DNA of 64,000 bases, taken from contig OU612066.1 in assembly GCA_914767715.1 (NCBI GenBank), positions 7,877,001-7,941,000 of the forward strand, written 5' to 3'. Each line of letters begins with the position of its first letter. Positions within the stretch are counted from its first letter, which is position 1. Source of the stretch: Membranipora membranacea (taxonomy: Eukaryota; Bryozoa; Gymnolaemata; Cheilostomatida; Membraniporidae). Both the position numbers and the translations under genes were made by a program. Of this stretch, positions 12,660-26,800 are shown piece by piece. Below the pieces are notes generated by a model that was not told the origin of the DNA, searched no databases, and was given only the letters and a program-made list of their open reading frames with translations.

Positions 12660-14898
12660 AAATAACTGCCCTCCCAGATTATTGATCGAGTTTCTAACGG
12701 GTGCATTTTATAGTAGTTTATTTGAGTAAACCGTTGACACCGTAAAACTACATTTTTATAAAAAATTGATTAAAATATTGATAACGTGTGGTTAGTATGA
12801 TTCAAATGGTTATACTTAAAACATTGAAATTGAAATGGCATTTGTCATGGTAAAAATGCAAGTTTGTTTAAATCAATATCAAGTTTTTAGATGATGCGCT
12901 GCTATGATAAAAGGTGAAAATAATATAAACATACCTCTGTCACCCTTTCCAGGAGAGAGTTAGTATAAAATATGAGCTCTAGACCATGTACAGTTTGTAT
13001 ATCATGAATTTAAACGAAGAAACAACATGTAAAATTATTACCTCGTTGTCTGAGGATTTAAGCTCGAATAAGGTACTTTGACCAAGCATTTCAATTTATA
13101 GTAAAAAAGACAAAAACAAGTGCTGAGAATAATAGATAAAAGGGGGCCCCATCGCTATCGCAATATGTGACAACACAAAGGGGGTTTGGTGAATCAGGCA
13201 AATGTAGTGAATCAGGTAATAATGTTTGTTATTCTTTGGATATAATGGGTTTTATGAGGGGTCAAAGAGTAACAGCTTGGAGTGATGATTCGGCTATGAA
13301 AACATTGAGTTGAATAAATGATTCTCTCTGTGGTTATGCGCTGTGGCTATGAATAGATTGGCAGCAAGGTAACAGTAAATAAGTTAACGGAACTGGATTT
13401 AGGAAATTTTAATAATATCGAAAACACTACAAAAGTTATATTACTATAATAATATAACAATATTTCTCTTAATCTCTACTTATGCGTTTCTTTTGATCTC
13501 TTCCTACTCTATAAACATCAAAACGTGAAAACTTAGAAAATTGAATTTCTCTGACATATCACGTTATTTCACAAATCCAGATTTGAATAGTTACGATATA
13601 TATATAACTGCATAGCACTTAAAAATCAACCTATGCAGCATCCATGGCAGTTTCCTTGGTACACTGTGAAGTGTGAACAAAGGGATTGGTAAAACTACCG
13701 ATGATGGTAAAAGAACAATAATTATGTAATATTTAGATGAAAACTTCAATCTGGTGTTTGGAAGTTATGCCCTCATGTGGAAAGAAGCATACAACTTCTC
13801 TCTTATCTAAATTAGTGTTGCATTACTATCTCACTGAAATGTCAAGTGAAGTTGAACACAATTTTATTATGAATGTGATACAATATTTTTGAGGTGATTG
13901 GTAATACTGCTAAATGGTTATAATGTGAATCTTATGTTGTATCAGATGGGTGGGAGATGCAATGAGATACACGTTACATGCAGATAATAGCTAATAATAC
14001 GTATTTAACTTAATTGCCTGGCCATTTTCAATCACTGTTAATTTCAAAGCAAACTACACGCTCATCAAAATGGTTGCAGAATTCTCAAAGTTTATATAAA
14101 CCACCAGCTGTTTTTGAAATCTATCAACATAAATTAACTGTATTAAACTATGAGAACAATATTTAATTACTGTTATCTGAAAACCATGATGCGAATAGCA
14201 TATTGTAAATCGTGTGGGTGGATGTTTCAATTCAGGCCAATCTTTCAGAACAACATTGCTGCTGTTTAGCCGGTACAATGACCGCATTGACAGTAATAAA
14301 TCACGATTTCGAAATCCCAGACACTCATCTATGCATATATCAGATATCTATTTGAATATGCTGACAATTTTGCTGACATGAATGATTGAGTAGAAAACCA
14401 TCATTTTTGTCGAAGCAGTTATGGTGACAATGAAATCATTGTAAGAAGAGGATTGCACGCAGATGACCCAGCTTATCTCCCTCAGCCAGTGTCTTCATAT
14501 CTCGTAACAGCAACAACTTTGCTCCGTAAACAGTAGATGGCCAGTGTACAAAACACTGTCTAATTAGCTATTAAGTTATTATATTGATTAGTGTTGCTTT
14601 AGGACACTAACTTTTTGATATCAAGCCAGTTATTTGATGTGAACAAATTACCATTTTAAATTCACCATTGATAATCATTGTTTGATTACAGAATGGCATT
14701 CAGACATTTTCCGCTTTCAGCGGACCTGTATCATGTATTGATATAAATCCAGCGGCAGCAATGTTTATAACACAGTGACATTGTTAAGCTGTATTATTGA
14801 TGGTAGTGGTAAGGTCTCGGGAGACTGATAATACAGGGACGAAGGTGTTAATGCAGTGCTCTCTGATCATAATCACGGTGTCTTGTATTGTTTTACAG

Positions 14899-17800
14899 AT
14901 TTGCTTTAAAATTTGTGTCCTACGCTGTGGCTACACTTGAGAGGACTTGAGTTGAGATAGAGTCAAAGTTGATTGGACGGTACACAGCTGCTCAGCGAAT
15001 AAATAACTGTAGTATATTAAATCAATGGCTCATCAGCAGTGCCATAGAGTGACAGCACCCCAGTTAACTCATCAGAAGAACACGATCACAGAGGAAGAAG
15101 AGGAACAGCGTGACGTACTTCTGCCACTAAGCCAGGCAGTGTCATGTCAAACCTCACCCGCAGACAACATACTTGTAACCTCAGCAGATTGGCAACGTGC
15201 TGACCAACCAATAGTACCGCCTCTAATTATACAGCCTAACACACCTGTGCGCGGTGATAGCATGGAAAATGAGCTACTGTTAGTTGATTGTGATGGATCA
15301 TTTTACTCATCAAGTTACGGTAAGGGCAGCCCTAACGGCAGCGTGCAGATGAATATATTATCGTCGGGAGCTGACGATACACCGATAGACTGTCGCAGTA
15401 ATAATAATAACAGGCTGAGGCATCAGAACTCTGCATCACCAACGGGCTTCGCAGCCTCGCGCTTTGATACAAACATAAGCTCTTCTATAAGTAACAGCAC
15501 AAATACTTCACAATACGGCTGCAGTAATATTTCTCCAATCAACAGCAGGCAGCAACCTAAGAGCGGTGCTAACACACTCTATGGTAGTTCATATTCTCCT
15601 CTGCAAAGATCAGTGGGAACTTCACCTACTGTAGCCCGCAATCGTCAAAGATTCGCAAACTTGAGGAGCGTGTCCACAGACGTACCGTCTAGACGAGAGG
15701 GTGACACCCCGCTAAGTAAGCTGAGCAGTCACAGTGGGCCACTTCTTAGAGTAAACAGCTTTGAACGAGGAACGCAAACAGGTCATAGACCAACACTACA
15801 CAGACTGAATACAGAACATCGGAGCAGCCCGAAATATGAGTCAGCTATAAGCGACATTGGTGTAGAGTATATGAAAGCTACCGGGGTTCTGGGTATCAAA
15901 TTCAAACAGCTACAAAAGCCTATTTCACAGAGTCGGGAGTCAATCAACGCTGGATCGTCGAAACATATAAATTATGAGCCAGGAGGTCCAGAGGAGTCTA
16001 AAACAAAGGAGCAGCAACAGAATCAGTCTTCACCAGTGCCTATGAGTAGACAATCGGTGGCATCTACTTGCCTTCATAACCCAAATAATGATGTTAGAGA
16101 GCAGCTCAAACCACAGGAGCGTAATGAAGAGGAGGCGATTACGATACCTAAGGAGCAGCATATCGGCTACAGGTTAGGCAGGCGTAAACTTTTAGCGGAG
16201 AGGAGGCGTAAAATAGCAGACTTTTGCTGTGGGTTTGCTCTGGTCGGCCTGCTGCTGATGGTCATTGAAATGGAGTGTGACATAGCATCTGTATATTCTA
16301 AGGTAAGATTATCCTATACAACAATTCTAGAGATATTAATTATTACTCAAAAAACTGAACTGTTTTCCAACACCGGTTTTTAATTTGTTCCTTTATGAGT
16401 CTTATGGGATTTTCTGATCGGTTAGCCGCCTACCCTTTTGTTTTGAAATCGCTCAGAAATTCAAATTCCCAGGACCTTATGGAAATCACCTAAGTGTCAC
16501 AGCGCCTACAACCATGATCCAGCCAGTAATATGTGGGAACAATAAATGAACCTGGATCAGAGCAATCATGGAAAAGTTGGTAATAAAATAAAAGTTTGTG
16601 AAATATTGGTGTAGCTGCAACAGAAAGTATCATTCCCAAGAGAAGGATAGTTTTAGACCGTGTAAGTGCATTTCTAGGGCATAGACTTATAGTTTTACTA
16701 TATTGCAATATTGGCATATATTAGTTAAAGTACGAGTTTTCACTCAGCTGATGGGCAAATAATAATTATCCCATTAGATTTTTGTATTAGCTACATGTTC
16801 AACATACGTATGCATTATTCAAGGTCGGTACATAAATAGTAGACTGCGTTGCTTGCTAGATTTAAAAGCTTAGATTTGTCTTTGAGTATAAACAGTAGAG
16901 GGCACATGAGTGGAATTCTGCTGGCTGGTATAAAAACCTTGCTATCTACATCATGAGGCATTATAGTGATTATGGATACAAGAATTTATAATACATTCTC
17001 TAAATCACCTTCCCAAGTGTGTATACAGCCAGCCCTTTACATTTGCACAGCACTCAAAGAATCATCATTATAGAAGATTTACAAGATAATTACACAAATG
17101 ATCAAGCTGTTTTGATTCGGCATGAAAATCCAGCCTTGCATCATGGGAACAACAAATTATTTTTCTTGGGTGCTATGCAGAAAGGCTGAAAAATGTTTGC
17201 CTAGTCAATGATAGTTCAGCACAGAAAAAGATCCATAATGTGTTTGTGTCATGTACACAGGAAAGATATTGGAGAAGAAGATTAGACGCTGCACCAAGGT
17301 TACCTAAGGTTCATATTGTGATTCAAAACATTTTCCCGAAATTCTGCGCCATTGCTACCGAAACAGAAAAAGGTATGCTAAATATTTTTTAGAAGTTGTC
17401 TTTCCACCTCAAGAACCAACTCTGCAGACTAAAAAGTTGAATGCAAACATTTATAGGCCTATCAATCTGAGAAAACCAACAACGAGTAGGAGGCAGGGGG
17501 GGGGGACCCAACAAAAACTGTTGCAGAAGTTTGAATGTATAGATAAAAAAAGCAAGTAGAGTTTTTGCCGTATGTTATGAGCTCTAATGAGAGTATAAAA
17601 ATGATCTACATATCGACACAACAGAATTGCTGAATACCACAATTTAGCTTTGACGCAAAACTCTAATTGACAAGCATTACAGTTGATTATAAAAACTATT
17701 CTCTGTAACCTCTAGGCCATGTTTTGTGCATTTCTTTCAAAGCCTGTGTTGTTTTGCCCAGATCAACAGAAGGAAAAATCATTTCCAAACTACTGTGAAA

Positions 17801-20800
17801 ACCACAAAAATTTTTGGGAATATCATCATTGACTTTGCTGTAAATTTTGCGAAATTTCAGGTTGTTTGAAAATCAAGATCATGCAATAGCTGGTACGGGT
17901 AAAAGTCTAAAAGTCGGTAAAAGTTTGCACATTTCTCTGTTAAAGACTTACTAATCTGATTCATCATTTTTTTTGGCATCGATCACTCTTTAATAACCAC
18001 TAAAGGCGTTATAGATTGCCTTGTTAACTCAAGATTCATGCAAACAAAGCTTCAATATCAAATTTTTCTGTGGCCGGTGAACCTTGTGTGTTGTTGCGCC
18101 TGACTTTGATTGAAATGATCAAGTTCGCTTTCACATGAATGTAGTCTAAACTACCTATAGAGCCTATCGGTCTGTTTACATGGATACCGTACTAAAAACC
18201 CAGAGAAGTAGATTACAATACATGTAAGTTCAACTTACGCGCACACCAGACAAAAACCCTACTAAGTTATCTTGTTTGTGCTCAGTTCTATTGTTATTGT
18301 AAAGCAAGACGTACTGATGACACGTACACTGATACTGATGACACGTACACTGATACTGATGACACGTACACTGATACTGATGACACGTACACATACAGTG
18401 TATGTTTTTGAGAACTTATACTGACATTCACGCTGGTACTTGTGCTGGTTTTAGCACATCAATTGAGATGTTGAGGTAGGGGTAGTCTAGGTTTCCAGAC
18501 GGGTTTTATATATAGAGATATTTCAATATAGCGCATTTGAACCATTGCAAGCCCCAAGTAATTTCCCCAAAGATCTTTCACGTGGGTTGTTGAGGGAATT
18601 TCCACTCTGGTTTCCAACGGTATGAAAAAATTCAGACCAATAAACTCTTATACAAGCTTCTTCATGTTGGATTACCTTTACATCTAATTGCAAAAATCAT
18701 TTTTCAGGTCCTCAATTTGCGCAATTATCAGTGATAAAGGAATTTGCCATGACTTAAGCTGTTTACAAGACATCACATATGGCTTCTAAAGATTAGGCTT
18801 AGAGATAATTCTTTTCACACTTGAAGGTTTAGCGCCTTTCGTTGTGGTCTGGCTGGTATTTTCCAAATGTCTCCAGCCTTCTCACTGGGAGGGAGTTACT
18901 TTCCATTTGCTAAGAAGCGCTAAGAAGTCTGTTGCTTTATAGTTCATGGACACAGCCTTTAAAACTTTTTCAAGCTACAATGACAATTGTGTGTGTTTCT
19001 CTGTTCTAAGTGTGAATGCATCTTTCAGAAATTTTCCTTCACACCAGAGCTTAAGCTGTTGGGGTGGGAGTAAGCAGCTCCTCAAATGATACATAACGGT
19101 TCAGCCCCACATCATGCACATGATACACACTGCCGCCTACTACAGCCAGGTCAAGTACAGTAGGAGTGAGAAATAGAACTGGTTGGATAATAATTCACAC
19201 TTTGCCGTTCAAGTTTGACGTCTACACCTGACACTCGTGACAACTTGTAACAAAGCTCTTCATGTATCAATACTGGAGTTGTTTACTGAAAGTCACTTGA
19301 AAGGTTTTCTCTGGGTTAAGTTGTGGGAGGATGAAATCAATAACACACAGACGATGCTCCCTGCAATGCACCCACTTTTATTTTTGCTAGGCAGCTGCGT
19401 TCTTGTTTCTGCAGCACCAGTTAATCTAATAACCTTGGTCTTCTGGAGTTTACATGGTTAACATTGTTAACCTGTATATTGAGAAGCACTGGTTCCTCTG
19501 GGCCTTTTAACTTCTATAAATAGGTTAACTTGGTCTTCTGTCATAATAGCAGAGTGATTATACATTGTCTTCATTGAGTAACACATCAATATTGTCCAAA
19601 TTCCCAAAAGGGGCTTCTATTATAGCTGCAGCACTAAAACAACAAAATAATGATGGTGATGATGTCAGCATCTTAGAGAATCACAATGATTACAGTAGTA
19701 TCGTCCTCAGGGGTAAAATCTACTCACTTCACACGCTGAAGGGCTGAAGGGTATCGCCGTTATATATAATGCTGGAAGCACTACCATATAATTGGCTCAG
19801 TGTCAGCTTATGAACGGTTGGAGGGGGGCAAGAGGCTGGGAGGCTAAGGCTATTTTTCTGCATACATAGAACTGAATAGTTTTACCCATCTACTTTTTAT
19901 AAAGGGGTCAGTGAGCTCTGGAATCACCGTGGTAGGCCTAGTGTTAAACAATCTGATCTGGTTATAATTCAATATGATGCTATGTATTGATTAGCAAAAG
20001 TAATTAATGAGGGTGTACATAGGCTGAGTAAATGAAGGGAGAGATGAAAGTAACAAGCCATGAAACTTATCAGTGCAAAGACTTGTGTGCGTCTTCAACT
20101 GTTAAACAAACTTTAATCAACTTACTGCACTTTAGAGCATGAATGAGCACAGATGTCAGAAATACATACATAACTCGACCTTACACGGCGACAAATCTCC
20201 GGTCATAATTTCCGTAGACATTTTTATGCTGGATTCAAATCAGTGATGACAAACTTTTTACCAGATATTGCCTATCTCGATTGTCACATGGGGAAAGATC
20301 ATGCCAACAGGACCCGTTTGATTGTTAGCAAATGCTGAGAGGACAATTAGTTCTTTCTCTTGTCAAATCTGACAGGTTTGGGTGCTCAATAAAGTTAACA
20401 AGAATTCCGGCGGCTTTCAAAAGTGAACTGAGTTTGGATTATCCTTACTCTTGGATGACATCTTTCTTAGTTCTGGCCAAGATGGAGTGTGTTGGTTGAC
20501 TTGCCAAAGTCTTCAAGAGAGAGATTGTTGCTAATTAATCTAGATTACATGAGATTGATGTCATTTGCAGAGTAGGCTATTTGATCCTCAATGACCATCC
20601 AATTAATTCAAATCTTGTGTCAGGCGGCAGTAGCGGCAGCAGTAGACCAGATCAATGACGACTGACAGCTGTGTGCACCATGCTGCCACATCCTCACAAG
20701 TGTTCAATTATTCCTATTTTTTAATCTGGTTACGCATCAAGATATCCTGCTAACAAGCTACAATGAACATCAAGTCTTAGCTTCAAGAGGTTTCCAGGGC

Positions 20801-23800
20801 CCAACATTGACGCCTCAATTCTGGCTAAGATTTCGAGTATCTTTTCTGGAACAAGGCTGCAAAAATTCCCAACATGGAGCGGAAGCTTTGCATGTCTTTA
20901 GCAATACATTGAAATTCTCGCCACCCAAGGCATTCTTCCATCCATTAGTTACTTGTATCAATTGTATGAAACCACACTTGCAAAAGTTTTTTCTATTTTT
21001 CTTTTACAGGAGTCTCCAATATCGTATATAAATAAGAGTTTTATATCTTTTACTACGCTGATACTACTTATACTAATCGGAGTTTATCATGCAGTTGAAG
21101 TTCAGGTAACCTCCTTAAAAATGTTTTGTTTCATAACAGCACTAACATCAAGGGCTCCAGGCTCCTTTGAAAAAACATGAACACCATTATTATATTTTTT
21201 CTGTCTTTACAAACTTTGATGAGCTTAATTAGATATAAATAAACATCTAAATTATTCACTCGAACTGCCACCTAGCCATAAAGTGCAGATACACTTTTGC
21301 TGTGAAGCTGCCTACTTCAAAGTTTCAACGACTCCGTTACCTAATATGATTCTAGTATGACACAGCTGAGCTCTCCACAAATGTAAGGGACAATGTCAAA
21401 TCTTTAGTTTAGAAGATTGTGCTAACATGCTTCATATTGTTAACAGTATTGAAATTTAACTCATAACAAAAAAAACTTTATTTTTGTTGTTGATTTTGCT
21501 AATTCATGGAAATTAAAAAGCAGTTTGGGTGAACAGTATGTGGGAAACAACTTGCGGAAACAGACTGCTGCAAACATTACACTTACAATATGTGGCATGC
21601 TCTGTCTAATTCGTCAATAATGAGGGGAAGGAATATTTTGAGTTATTGTAACCACTTGATAGAGAATTTTCTACAGATTCCAAATATATCTTTATTTTAT
21701 TCCTAGCACAGAAATTGGTCTTTTTAAAGCCGAAATAGTGCACCGGATTCGCGGCGCGGCATGAAACAGCATTTTGAACAATGGCCGCCCAAAGTTCACG
21801 ATCACGGCAAAATTTGATGCAGTTTTGCGTACGTATTGTACTTCCTAGCAACGGAGGTGTAATTCTACGACAGATATCTAAAAAACATGTTTCTAGGACA
21901 AAAAACCATGCTGATTTGAATGGTGATATTCTTTTATTGGTCAGACTGCTTGAAAAAATGTTAGCAAATGTCAAACTTTCAATTTCTTGAGGTGTATACC
22001 AAGCACCATTCACTTCAACAGTTGCATTGTCATTTTCTTGATAATCTGTTATTATAGTCTGATTTAATCCATTATTCCACTGTTATTTTGGTCTAGCTTT
22101 CTTATTAGCAGGCTGTGTTTCCTCTGGTGGTTCTGGGCACACTAGGTCTCTAGTGCCTGGTGTACAAAACTCCCGTATCTCTTTAAACAGATACTTTCTG
22201 CGGGCTTCATCTAGACCTGATGGTACGATCTCTTTAGGATGACCTGTTGGACGTTGATGGAGAACAGTGTCTGTTCTCCCTGTCTTCTCTTTGCAAAAGA
22301 GCCTGGATATCACTTTACCTGTAATAAAAGAATTGAATCCCAATGTGATAACATAAGTAGGCTCCACAATCAATACAGTCAACAGAAAACTTACAACTTT
22401 TGTTATGCCTTTCATAGTCTATTGGCTTCTTCAGTATCCCACACAGTCCCACAATTGCCTACCTAGCATACTTTGAGAGAATGAGAACTGCTGTCTCTCT
22501 TTGATTCCTTGGATCCTCACATCATTGCTGAAAAACCCACTCCAATCATACTGGGTCACAATAACCACCCACTAGTTGCGCCTTGTTCTTCTCGCCATAG
22601 CAGGACTCCCTGACAACCTTTTTCAATAAACAATAGGCACAATTATTTGCATTATTCTGTATCCCAGATCACCAATGACAATATTAACTATGTTATCCTG
22701 CAAATACAACAGTAATGTGATTATTGTTGTAATCTAGTATAGTACCTTAGCTATATCATCCAAACAGGACACCATCGTTTGTCGAAACTTCTTTTTGAAG
22801 ATACCGAACATCTGGTCGCACATAAATTTTGTGTGACCAGCTATCAGGAAGTTCAGCTCTATCTCTGTATTACGCTTCGTCATCACCCACCTCGGGTATT
22901 ATTCCTAGCACACAAAGGAGTTCACAGCTAATTTGATCTGATAAAGAAACATGAAACAGTTTTTGTAACTAACCTTCATGTCCGTAATCACAGCGTGTAC
23001 GCTTTCTCTCCCGCTCTTTGTGCTTGTGAGTTTTGCCGTGTGTGGCACTCGTGTTTATCACAACAGACACTTTACTCAAGATCATTACATCTCTCTCTGA
23101 TGTAGTAAGGCTTTCATAGAAGACCATCTGATCCAGCAGACTGGAGATGTCAAAATTAGTGAGGCAGTTTGTAGCACATTTGCATCGGAAAGTTGACAGC
23201 ACATTCTGCCTTTTAGAGATGGTCTCATCTCCAGTGTCACCTGAAGGACTTGAAGGTCCATCCCCACTGGATGTTGGAATAGATTGTTGGGTAGGCCTGG
23301 TAGGCTTCTTTTTGGTAACCAACACCCTTGAATCACTACTTTTATCCCCCTGCTTTGTTTTAGTTTTGCCTTTTTGAGTTTGACTTGTGCTAGGCTTATC
23401 AGCTTCTATTTTCACTAAAACATCTTCATCCAGCTGTTCTATACCTTCTGGGTGGCCTAACTGTTCATGTTCCTCATCACTATCTACATCTCTGCTCACA
23501 ATATCAAAGAATTCAGCATCTACTTGACTCAGAAGTTCATTCAAATCAACTAATCTTCCAGTGTCAGCCATCTTTGTGTCCTTCCGGTGTGCCCTTAGTA
23601 ACCACTTTGACACCTGATTGGACCACTTAACTTGCTAGTAGCCAATTAAAAATGTGATATTCTGAATCAGAAGATGTTGATTGGTCAGAATCAAGCAAAA
23701 TATAAAAATGTAAACATTGTTCATAAAATCACATGCCCAGCTTTAGATGCTTATTACTAACAATAGTCAATGCCGCGTTATTGACAAATTAGACAGAGCA

Positions 23801-26800
23801 TGCCACATATGTTACAACTATCTAGACATGGTTGAGAATCACTCTGCACCGCATTTTGTTGCGTATAACATATCACTTGTAACATCACAAAGCTCGCCTG
23901 CACTAATTATCTGCCTTCACGTTTATGACATAATTTTACACATTGTGTTGCTGTTTACTGTTCATGGTGCAAAGGTTACTTTCTGTTTACGTTTTGAGTT
24001 GTTATTGAGTAGAGGTATTGAATGGTTTTGATTAGGATTAAACTATGAGGCTCATTGTAATAATGTAGGTATAAACTGCTCATTGTTATATTCATAGCTG
24101 TTTTGACAGTGCTTTTTTTTAATTATTTGTATAAAGTTGCCTGCTCTGTACAAAAGAGTGCACAACTACATAGCCAAATCACCAATTTTTTTTTTATACT
24201 CGAGCGCTGACTGATTCCTTTATGTTGTTGTAGTTGTTTGTGGTTGACAACTGTATCGAGGACTGGAGGATTGCTATGTCCTGGCAGCGAGTTACTCAGA
24301 TTGCTGTCGAGCTTATACTGTGTTCCATACATCCTATGCCTATACCGTACACCTTTCGATGGAGTGTACTGGACATTAAAACGTTGGAGTACAGGACTGC
24401 CGATGTTCCTATAGATCTATTATTCTCCCTGCCCATGTTCAGTAGACTCTACCTCATAGTAAGAGTGATGCTTCTGCACAGTAAACTATTCACCGACGCA
24501 TCATCGAGAAGTATTGGAGCACTGAACAAGATAACATTCAATACCAGATTTGTTCTAAAAACACTGATGACAATATTTCCAGGAACTGTGATGGGAGTTT
24601 TCATGCTCTCTCTGTGGATTATTTGTGCCTGGATGTTTAGAGCTTGTGAAAGGTGTGTACATCAGCGATTCATAAAGTGTTGTAATTGATCACAGCTTGC
24701 TGTACCTGGATTACCAGGAGTCAAGGCAGCTTGTAGCTGACACAATAGATCGCTTTGGCTTAATCATCACTTTTTAAAACCCTGTAAGCTGGAAAGACTC
24801 CCTCTAACAGATTTAGCAAACTGGAAAGCACATGAATGGAAAAATTCTGCTCCATTGGCCTTGACCTTCAAAACATGTTCAAAACTTAAACGCCAGCCAT
24901 GACTTCACAAAGTCGTGTATATACGGTCTATGAACGGCTGGGTTATATCTGGGTGGTGACCATTATTTCCCATGAGGCATGTCATAAAATAAAACACCTA
25001 TCCTCCATGCACATTTCTTTGCAGATAGAAATTACAAAACCAAAACAAAAATTTCAAAAAATTAAAACAAACAAATCCGATAGCTGGCATGTAATATTAA
25101 AGTGTGAAATAAAACACCTTTGATCCTGCCTGATGAAATTCATGCTTTCACAGATACTGATTTGAAATCTAAGCTTTCCGTCGAATCGCAGACACATGGT
25201 ACAGAGTGACAGATAGATCTTAAGCTGTCTAATCTCTGGCCCATTAGCTTATTTATGGCCTTGTATTGTGACACCATTTCACTCACACCTGTACTTACAT
25301 ACAGGTAATCTAGTTAACCCTTTGTGTGTCATTGGCAGTTTTAGGAGTTGCCCCCTGTTGTGGGAGCCAAGGAATAATACCCTAATGTTTAATATACTAT
25401 GATGCTTTTTCAATAGGGCAGCGTTGTAGATGGTACCGTCGCCTTGCCTGTGAAGGTTTTTGATATTTTGAAACCGGCCACATTAAAAAAATGCAATATC
25501 AAATTAGATCTTCAAAAATAGTCATTAATTAATATTAAAATTGGCTTGAGCTACTTTTGGAATTTCAGAGTGGTAGACGAAAAATTGTCTTGGTATTTTT
25601 CATCGTTTTATATTACTATAACAGTTTCTGTTAAAACAATCGATGCATCCTTCTTCCAAATATGTGAGGCTCAACAGATTGTTCAACTTGCACTTACGCA
25701 GAGTATTTCCTAAAATAGTTATTTAAACTCTTGACTGTGTTTTGTGTTTGTAGCTATCATGACCCACTGTTTGCAAACTTCCTAAACACATTGTACATGG
25801 TGGCTATAACTTTCTTATCAGTCGGCTACGGCGACTACGTACCTCACACACACTGTGGACGAGCTATATCTGTTATATCGGGACTCATGGTAAGACAAGT
25901 CATATGTGACTCATGGTAAGACAAGTCATATGTGACTCATGGTAAGACAAGTCATATGTGACTCATGATAAGACAAGTCATATGTGACTCATGGTAAGAC
26001 AAGTCATATGTGACTCATGGTAAGACAGGTCATATGTGACTCATGGTAAGACAAGTCATATGTGACTCATGGTAAGACAAGTCATATGTGACTCATGGTA
26101 AGACAAGTCATATGTGACTCATGATAAGACAAGTCATATGTGACTCATGGTAAGACAAGTCATATGTGACTCATGGTAAGACAAGTCATATGTGACTCAT
26201 GGTAAGACAAGTCATATGTGACTCATGGTAAGACAAGTCATATGTGACTCATGGTAAGACAAGTCATATGTGACTCATGGTAAGACAAGTCATATGTGAC
26301 TCATGGTAAGACAAGTCATATGTGACTCATGGTAAGACAAGTCATATGTGACTTGATCAGCAAATAAAATTGATATTATTATTATATGTCTACAATCAAC
26401 TGAGGAAGTAGATGGACGGACGGACGGACGGACGGACGGACGGACGGACGGACGGACGGACGGACGGACGGATGGATGGATAAAATTTCAATAGAAAATT
26501 TGCACTATATGCTTGCAAATACAGCAACAAAATACCTTACCGGCATCGCCTCATTCTTGTTGTCACATCTCATCAGCCACATAGTATCAAACACAATTGT
26601 CACAAGTCATGATAGAATTTCTCTCAACAATTTTGCTCAAAATTAAGGCAGGTTTGAATATAATATTATCTGTTGTTTGTAGGGTGCGGGCTGCACTGCT
26701 CTTGTGGTAGCTGTGATTGCTCGTAAACTGGAGCTCACTCGTGCTGAGAAACATGTACACAACTTTATGCTTGAAAGTCAACTCTCTAAAAAGGTGAGTG

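Larger units (their letters stand above)
9028..14898. other. Intergenic region between the minus-strand secreted gene and the SK channel gene
   Basis: No coding exon is supported here. The two genes diverge, so both promoters should lie in or near this stretch. It contains a run of 14 G at 9765-9778, an AT-rich higher-order tandem repeat at 12236-12530 and a perfect hairpin at 12607-12659. The long open frames here show no recognisable motif and no good splice context. A strong acceptor (TTTTACAG) ends at 14898, suggesting that a noncoding 5' exon of the SK gene lies somewhere upstream. Confidence 0.5.

Noticed and set aside
19237-19461. Plus-strand frame with an internal signal-peptide-like stretch in SK intron 1
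   Set aside because: The hydrophobic part is internal, the frame ends shortly after, and there is no downstream exon in phase.
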